The notes beneath the pieces are model-generated. The model was not told the DNA's origin. It saw only the letters and a program-made list of their open reading frames with translations, and ran no database searches. From NCBI RefSeq assembly GCF_024166365.1, contig NC_064827.1, positions 16,223,001-16,287,000 on the forward strand: a stretch of 64,000 nucleotides of DNA, read 5' to 3'. Below are positions 58,048-64,000 of this stretch, in pieces (the first letter of the stretch is position 1; each line of letters starts with the position of its first letter). A program made the position numbers and the translations under genes. The stretch is from Elephas maximus indicus (lineage: Eukaryota; Chordata; Mammalia; Proboscidea; Elephantidae).

Positions 58048-58440
58048 TTTTTTAAATAGTATTCTATTGTGTTTTCAGTGAGAGTTTACCCAGCAAATTA
58101 GGTTGCTATTTAATAATTTCTACACAAATTTATTTAGTGACATTGATTACATTTTTCACAATATGTCAGCATTCTTATTAATTCTGTTCTGGTTGTCCAA
58201 TGAGTGTTTTTTTTTTTTTTCCTTCTGAATTTTATTATTTTGTTGTTGTTGAGAATGTGCACAGCAAAAACGTACAACAGTTCAACAGTTTCTACATGTA
58301 CTATTTAGTGACATTGATTACATTCTTCGAGTTGTGCGGCCATTCTCATCCTCTTTTTCTGAGTTGTTCTTCTCTTATTAACATAAACTCACCGCCCCCA
58401 AAGGTTCCTTTCTAAACTTTTGAGTTGCTGTTGTTGATTT
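58048..58440 (-). mobile_element. Two adjacent antisense L1 3' ends
   Basis: Each begins with a T-run (58,047-58,056 and 58,208-58,220) and then repeats the same terminal landmarks, including 'tttagtgacattgattacat'. They lie within 700 bases 5' of UHRF2 exon 2. Confidence 0.7.
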
Positions 58441-58735
58441 GACCCCATGTAGTTTTTAAAAGAGCATAATGCTCAAGGCAGCAATGGTACATTTTTGGTT
58501 TTAATGGCTAGAAGGGTTCCCTATAGCTCATGTAGAGTGTTTCTTCAGAGTTTATTGGGGTCCAGAGAAGATGCCGATATTAGAGGCTGTAAAGAAATAG
58601 GAATGGTTTCCATTGTCACTAAATTGAAGCCCTATGAATTTTAATAGTTTGAGTAGGGCATTTGAAAATTAAACATGTAGAAACATGACATTTTGAGAGA
58701 GAAGCATTTCAATATCTTTTTCTCTTTTTTTCTAG

Positions 58736-58969
58736 TTGGAAAATGGATATACTTTATTTGACTATGACGTTGGACTGAATGATATAATTCAGCTGCTGGT
58801 TCGCCCAGACCCAAATCTTCCTAGCACATCTAAACAGACTGATGCACAGGTCAAACCCTGTTCTAATAGTCCACCTAAAGGAAAGAAAACCCCAAGGGTA
58901 GGACCTTCTGGTCAGCCGTCTACATCAACTCATGCATTTCTGATTGATCCTGGCTTTGGACTATATAAG
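58736..58969 (+). CDS. UHRF2: UHRF2 coding exon 2 (end of ubiquitin-like domain and linker 1)
   Basis: Begins after a pyrimidine-rich acceptor (cttttttt..ctag) with codons LENGYTLFDYDVG and ends before the donor AAG|gtatgt at 58970. It is 234 nt, 78 codons, phase 0 at both ends, giving residues 52-129. 'LNDIIQLLVRPDP' closes the UBL domain. The serine/proline-rich linker contains 'KPCSNSPPK', 'RVGPSGQPSTS' and 'LIDPGFGLYK', the last being the lead-in to the tandem Tudor domain in the next exon, outside the window. UBL residues look intact and I see no frameshift or stop. Compared with the human linker as I remember it, several linker positions differ (for example 'PNLPSTSKQTDAQ'), as expected for a disordered segment. 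Repeats abut the exon on both sides: L1 3' ends about 300 bases upstream and a 2.7 kb L1 about 740 bases downstream. Confidence 0.97.
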
Positions 58970-61004
58970 GTATGTTGTCGTCTTCACACTTCTTGTTAGT
59001 TGTGAGAATACAGTTGTCTGTTCCCTTCAGGATGTTGTAAGTATTGATTGCCATTTGATAGTAAACATTGGGCTGTTACTATTTTAACATTTAAAAGTAG
59101 TTTTCAGAATTTACTGTGAAATATATGTAGACAAATGTGTAAAATATATATGGACAGTTTAAAGAAAAATAATAAACGCGACACCTGTGTAATTCCACCA
59201 AGATTAAGAAGTTAGAATGATGCCAGTACCTTTTTAAGCCTCTTGTGTGCCCCTACCAGATCATACTTCCCTATTTCTCCCTAAGAGGTAAACTACTTGT
59301 GCTAACTTTTATGATCATTTTCTTGTTTTCCTACTTACGTATGTGTCACTAAAGAATATGTTGGTTAGTTTTGCCTATATTTGAATTTTATATAATGGAA
59401 TTCTACTTTTTTTCACAACTTGGCGAGATTCTCTGATGCAGTATAAAAAAAAAAATTTTTTTTTTTTTTAGCTGTGTTTTATTCTTATTACAGTATTCTA
59501 TTTTATTAACATACCACAAAATATTTATCTTATCCCTGATTAATAGCTATTTGGGCTGTTGCCAGCTTTCAGCTGTTTTATGCAGTGCTGTTTTGAACTT
59601 TCTTGTGTGTGTATCCTGGTGCACATGTTGGAGAATTTCTTAAGAGTTTCTGTCTGGGAATAGAAGTATTGACTCTGGCTACTGCCAAACTGCTCTCTCT
59701 CTCTCTTTCTTTTTTTTTTTTTTTTTAAATTGTGCTTTTAGAGAAAGTTTATAAATCAAGTCAGTCTCTCTCACAAAAACTTATATACTCCTTGCTACAT
59801 ACTCCCAGTTGCTCTCCCCCTAATGAGATAGCCCACTCCCTCCCTCCACTCTCTCTCTTCGTGTCCATTTCGCCAGCTTCTAACCCCCTCTACCCTCTCA
59901 TCTCCCCTCCAGGCAGGAGATGCCAACATAGTCGCAAGTGTCTGTGTGATCCAGGAAGCTTACTCCTCAGCAGCACCCCTCTCCAACCCATTGTCCAGTC
60001 CAATCCCTGTATGAAGAGTTGGCTTTGGCAATGGTCCCTGTCCTGGGGGAGCAGAAGGTCTGGGGGCCATGACCGCTGGGGTCCTTCCAGTCTCAGTCAG
60101 ACCATTAAGTCTGGACTTTAGTGAGAATTTGGGGTCTGCATCCCACTGCTCTCCTGCTTCCTCAGGGGCTCTCTGTTGTGTTCCCTGTCAGGGCAGTCAT
60201 CGGTTGTAGCTGGACACTGTCTAGCTCTTCTGGTCTCAGGCTGATGCAGTCTCTGGTTTATGTGGCCCTTCCTGTCTCTCGGGCTCATAATTACCTTGTG
60301 TCCTTAGTGTTCTTTATTCTCCTTTGATCCATGTGTGTTGAGACCAATTGATGCATCTTAGGTGGCCGCTTGATAGTGTTTAAGACCCTAGAAGCCACTC
60401 TCCAAAGTGAGATACAGAATGTTTTCTTAATAGATTTTATTATGCCAATTGACTGACATGTCCCCTGAAACTACGCTGGTCTTCGAAGCATTCAGTTTAT
60501 TCAGGAAACTTCTTTGCTTTTGGTTTAGTCCAGTTGTGCTGACCTTGCCTGTGTTGTGTGTTGTCTTTCCCTTCACGTAAAGCAGTTCTTATTTACTATC
60601 TAATTAGTGAATACCCTTCTCCCACCCTCCCTCCCCCCGCCCTCGTAACCATCGAAGAATATTTTCTTCTCTGTTTAAAGTATTTCTTGAGTTCTTATAA
60701 TAGTGGTCTTACACAATATTTGTCCTTTTGCAGCTGACTAATTTCACTCAGCATAATGCCTTCCAGGTTCCTCCACGTTATGAAATGTTCCACAGATTCA
60801 TCATTGTTCTTTATCGATGCGTAGTATTCCATTGTGTGAATATACCATAATTTCTTTATCCATTCATCTGTTGATGGGCACCTTGGTTGCTTCCATGTAT
60901 TTTTGCTGTTGTAAACAGTGCTGCAGTAATCATGGGTGTGCATATATCTGTTCGTGTAAAGGCTCTTATTTCTCTAGGATATATTCCAAGGAGTGGGATT
61001 GGTG

Positions 61005-61082
61005 GATCGTATGGTAGTTCTGTTTCTCGCTTTTTAAGGAAGTGATCGTATGGTAGTTCTGTTTCTAGCTTTTTAAGGAAGT
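61005..61082 (-). repeat. 39-base in-frame tandem duplication inside L1 ORF2
   Basis: Two 39-base units (61,005-61,043; 61,044-61,082) with one mismatch, giving a repeated 13-residue segment '..ETELPYD' before '[10 protein letters not shown]'. Confidence 0.95.
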
Positions 61083-61371
61083 GCCAAATTGATTTCCAAA
61101 GTGGTTGTACCATTTTACGTTCCCACCGGCAGTGTATAAGTGTTCCAGTCTCTCCACAGCCTCTCCAACATTTATTATTTTGTGTTTTTTGGATTAATGC
61201 CAGCCTTGTTGGAGTGAGATGAAATCTCATTGTAGTTTTGATCTGCATTTCTCCAGTGGCTAATGATCGTGAACATTTCCTCATATATCTGTTAGCTACC
61301 TGAATGTCTTCTTTAATGAAGTCTCTATTCATATCCTTTGCCCATTTTTTAATTGGGTTATTTGTCTTTTT

Positions 61372-61453
61372 GCAGTATCATGTAGATTTTAGAGACACTG
61401 ATCAGAAATCATGCAGTATCATGTAGATTTTAGAGGTGCTGATTGGAAATGTC
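61372..61453 (-). repeat. About 41-base tandem duplication inside L1
   Basis: 'gcagtatcatgtagatttta' occurs at 61,372 and again at 61,413; the second halves of the units are diverged. Confidence 0.85.
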
Positions 61454-61972
61454 ATAGCTAAAAACTTTTTCCTAGGCTGTAGGTAATCCTTTTCCTCTAT
61501 TGGTGAAGTCTTTGGATGAGCGTAGGTGTTTGATTTTTAGGAGCTCCCGGTTATCTAGTTTCTCTTCTGCTCTCTTGTTCCATTGGTCTGTTTGTCTATC
61601 CTTGCCCATACATATAAGTCCTGCAGTCTTAGGGACTATTTGATATCTCCCTTTCTCCCATCTCCTAAATTTTGTTTCTCTTCAGGAGTGTCGTGGTTTT
61701 TTGGCTTTCAACACCTTTATATAAAAATTTAAGAGTTAGCTTGTCAGAGCTTTACAGATAAACAGTCTGAGATTTTGATGGGGATTGCATCTATAGATCA
61801 ACTTGGAGAATTGATGTCTTGACTTAAAATGTTGAATCTTTTAATTCATGCACATGATAGATTTCCCCATGAACGTGATAGATTTTGCCATCTTTCAGTT
61901 AACTTTTTTCTTTTTACCTACCTTGTTCAATTTATTTCTAGGAGCTTTGTTTTTTGATGCTATTATAAATGG

Positions 61973-62143
61973 TGGCCCTGGTGATGTAGTGGTTCAGAGT
62001 TCAGCTGCTAACCTAAAGGTCGGCAGTTCAAGCCAACCAGCCGCTCCTTGGAAACCCTATGGGGAAATTTTACTCTGTCCCATAGGGTCATGATGAGTCA
62101 GAATTGAGTTGATGGCAATGGGTTTGGTTTTGGTTTTGGGGTG
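61973..62143 (+). repeat. AfroSINE inserted in L1
   Basis: Perfect direct repeats TTATAAATGG at 61,963-61,972 and 62,144-62,153. Confidence 0.95.
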
Positions 62144-62779
62144 TTATAAATGGTTATCTCTTAAAATTGCAATTTGTTTGCTGATATGTAGAAACGCAAT
62201 TGATTTATTTAGTGACCTTTGTATCCAGTAGCTTTTTCAAACTCTATTCTAATACGTTATGTAGAAATAATTGAATAACTGTTCCGTTTCATTCGTTCCA
62301 ATTCTTCTGTTTTTTCTGAATTTTTTTGTCTTGTGCAGTGTTGCATGATGTGGTGATAGTGGGTATATCCTTGTTCGGTTGCTGATCTCAAAAGGAATGC
62401 CTTCAGTGTTTCACCATTAAGTATGATGTTTGGGAGGTTTGTTTTGTTTTTTCTTTTTAGTATAGTATTTTACTAGTTGGGTCAAATTGAGACCCAGACT
62501 CAGTTTTTCAAAGTATTTCCAAGGCTAAAAACTAACAAAAAAATTGGTTTATGAAGTGAGCTATTTAAGAAAATGCAAATAAAGATAATTTGGATCTGCG
62601 GAAAAAATGCAAACCTGTACGTACGTATGGAGGGCATAAGAAAGCTAGCATAAAGCTCCATCTTCAAAACAGCACCAAGCCTTGGGTGGCCTCACTGATA
62701 AATTGTTTTAAACTGATAAGAAATAGATAATTGTGATGTCATCTCAATTGACCCACGGCATAAAGGAAGGAAGGAGAAG

Positions 62780-63410
62780 TTGGCATTGCTTTATACATTT
62801 AGTATAACACTGATATGAAACATGACAAAAAGCATTCGGTATCACTAATGTATTGATGTAAAGCCTGAGATATATTTGGCAAACAGAATTAATGACTGTA
62901 GATTAAAAGAACATACTAATAATACCTTCACCAAGTATGGTTTGTCAGAAAGTGGGGATAGTTTGTTAGTAGGGTATGTTTTTAATAGAATTCATTGTAT
63001 TAACAGACCAAAGAAAAATTTGAATCCAATCCTGATTTAAAAAAAAAAAAAAATCCTTGTTAACAAGAACAGTTGGATTGGGTGAGTAGTTTAAACCACA
63101 ACCAGCATCATGCTTGATGGTCAGGAAAAGGCAGAAGCATTCCCATTAAAGACAGGAGCCAGACAAGGAAACCAGTTAATGCTGCTCTTTTAACATTTTT
63201 CAGGAGGTCCTAGATAATGCAGTTGGGCAGGAGAACAAAATAAAATGTAAATATTGGAGAAGACAGTTATCACTTATAGATACGTGGAAAAGCAATAAGT
63301 AAGTGGCTGTTTTCAAATTAATATTGGAATACCAATAGTAGTCTTTACTAAAATCAATTGGAAAATAAAGTAGAAGAGAAAAAATATTTGCAGTAAACAT
63401 ACTTTTTTTA
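62780..63410 (+). mobile_element. Old L1 ORF2 fragment (RT domain), heavily decayed
   Basis: Reading across several frames gives 'FPLKTGARQGNQLMLLFN' followed by 'EVLDNAVGQENKIK', the L1 RT segment just before the catalytic box. Multiple stops. Confidence 0.7.
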
Positions 63411-63423
63411 TACATGATAAGCA

Positions 63424-63620
63424 TTGTTGTGTGCCATCAAGTCAATTCCAAATCATAGTGACCCTAAAAGGACAGAGTAGAACTGTCCCATAGGGTTTCC
63501 TAGGCTGTAATCTTTACAGGAGCAGACCTCAGGTCTTTTTTCCCTAGGAACTGCTGGTGGGTTTGACCGTTTACCTTTTGGTTAGCAGCCGAGCTCTTAA
63601 CCATTGCACCACCAGAGCTC
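63424..63620 (-). repeat. AfroSINE, full length
   Basis: 'gtgccatcaagtcaattcca' to 'caccaccagagctc', with the 'ctgtaatctttacaggagc' middle. Confidence 0.92.
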
Positions 63621-63769
63621 ATGATAGGCGTAAGACACAAAACAGTGCTCTGTATAGTGCTCACAATTCATACAAAATGATCAATACTGAAAGCCAGTTT
63701 GCCGTTCCGTTGCCAGCATCACCCATTGATTTTATCCCTCCTCCAGATATCAGTGCTTCCTGTGTTACT

Positions 63770-64000
63770 TTTTTATATTGTTACTTTATAAAGAAACTTT
63801 TTATTTTAAATTTGTTTTAGATTTACAGCAAAATTTGGGAGGTAGTACAGAGAGTTACCGTATATCACGCACCGTTTCCCTTATTGTTAACATTTTACAT
63901 TAGTAGAGTGTATTTGTTATAGTTAGTGAAGCAGTATTGATCCATTGTTATGAAGTAAAGCCCATGCTTTATGCACATTTCTTAGTTTTTACCTGATGTC
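63770..64000 (-). mobile_element. Old mammalian L1 (L1M-like) 3' region, runs off window
   Basis: 'ttttagatttacagcaaaat', 'gtacagagagttaccgtata' and 'ttacattagtagagtgtatt' are the antisense of an old L1 3' region. Confidence 0.65.

Larger units (their letters stand above)
47454..58735 (+). other. UHRF2: UHRF2 intron 1
   Basis: Lies between donor gtgagg at 47454 and acceptor tctag ending 58735, 11,282 bases. The first 400 bases are still CpG island. The intron then holds a nested SINE pair (48.76-49.18 kb), two MER5-like fragments (50.0-50.3 kb), an L1 3' end (51.26-52.13 kb), SINEs, three MaLR-like LTRs, an RTE 3' fragment and two L1 3' ends just before exon 2. The stretches 47.85-48.76, 49.18-49.98, 50.30-51.25, 53.16-54.71 and 56.75-58.05 kb show nothing I recognise. 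Confidence 0.93.
59711..62450 (-). mobile_element. L1, 5' truncated, about 2.5 kb plus SINE
   Basis: Poly(T) at 59,711-59,726, 3' UTR to about 60,700, then the ORF2 C-terminus on the minus strand ('[20 protein letters not shown]', '[10 protein letters not shown]'-like zinc-knuckle region, '[12 protein letters not shown]'). Further RT-proximal L1 sequence runs to about 62,450. Two short internal tandem duplications and a SINE insertion. ORF2 is not intact. Confidence 0.9.
58970..64000 (+). other. UHRF2: UHRF2 intron 2, 5' part (continues beyond window)
   Basis: Starts with donor gtatgt after exon 2. No further UHRF2 exon is seen; tandem Tudor or PHD coding sequence would be the expected next signal. 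58,970-59,710 is AT-rich with no recognised element. The rest is mostly L1 in both orientations with SINE insertions. Confidence 0.9.

Noticed and set aside
47301-58969. UHRF1 instead of UHRF2
   Set aside because: The N-terminus reads TIDGSQTRTIEDVSRKATIEE and the linker has KPCSNSPPK and LIDPGFGLYK, all UHRF2-specific; UHRF1 differs at these places.

Overview
The window is nuclear DNA of a placental mammal, almost certainly an afrotherian and most likely an elephant or close paenungulate. The evidence is more than 40 copies of a tRNA-derived SINE of the AfroSINE type (body and tail recognisable by 'agccctggtggcacagtgg', 'ctatgagtcggaattgact' and a 'ggtttggttt' tail), many RTE-clade (BovB-like) LINE copies whose 3' end resembles the SINE tail, and several L1 elements sharing one lineage-typical 3' UTR. 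The species call is inference from repeat content.

Two host genes can be supported, both on the plus strand. (1) A single-exon TPD52L3 (D52-family retrogene) at about 7.0-7.9 kb, with an open frame that continues well upstream of the conserved start. (2) The first two coding exons of UHRF2, an E3 ubiquitin ligase and hemimethylated-DNA/histone reader: exon 1 in a CpG island at 46.3-47.85 kb, exon 2 at 58,736-58,969, separated by an 11.3 kb intron. Intron 2 runs off the right edge. TPD52L3 followed by UHRF2 matches the gene order recalled for human 9p24.1.

Layout: 0-7 kb, ERVL-MaLR-like LTRs, an RTE fragment and a palindromic MITE nested in an LTR. 7-10 kb, TPD52L3 and flank. 10-15 kb, SINEs and a nearly full-length, dead RTE element (minus strand). 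15-18 kb, SINEs, MIR and L2. 18-29.5 kb, a nested complex: two similar LTRs in the same orientation bracket RTE, MaLR, L1 and SINE insertions and a remnant of a retroviral Env transmembrane subunit (C-X6-CC motif), which reads as a decayed class I-type endogenous retrovirus. 29.5-46 kb, SINEs, L1 3' ends and RTE-derived short elements in otherwise unremarkable intergenic DNA. 46-64 kb, the UHRF2 promoter, exons 1-2 and repeat-rich introns.

I see no CRISPR array, operon, phage or bacterial gene, and no clear new biological system. The items most worth a second look are the long upstream-open frame of TPD52L3, the 211 bp palindromic element, a 31 bp perfect inverted repeat, the decayed provirus with its env remnant, the RTE element with substitutions in both catalytic centres, and several nested or duplicated structures. 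Repeat boundaries are read by eye and are good to about 5-20 bases.
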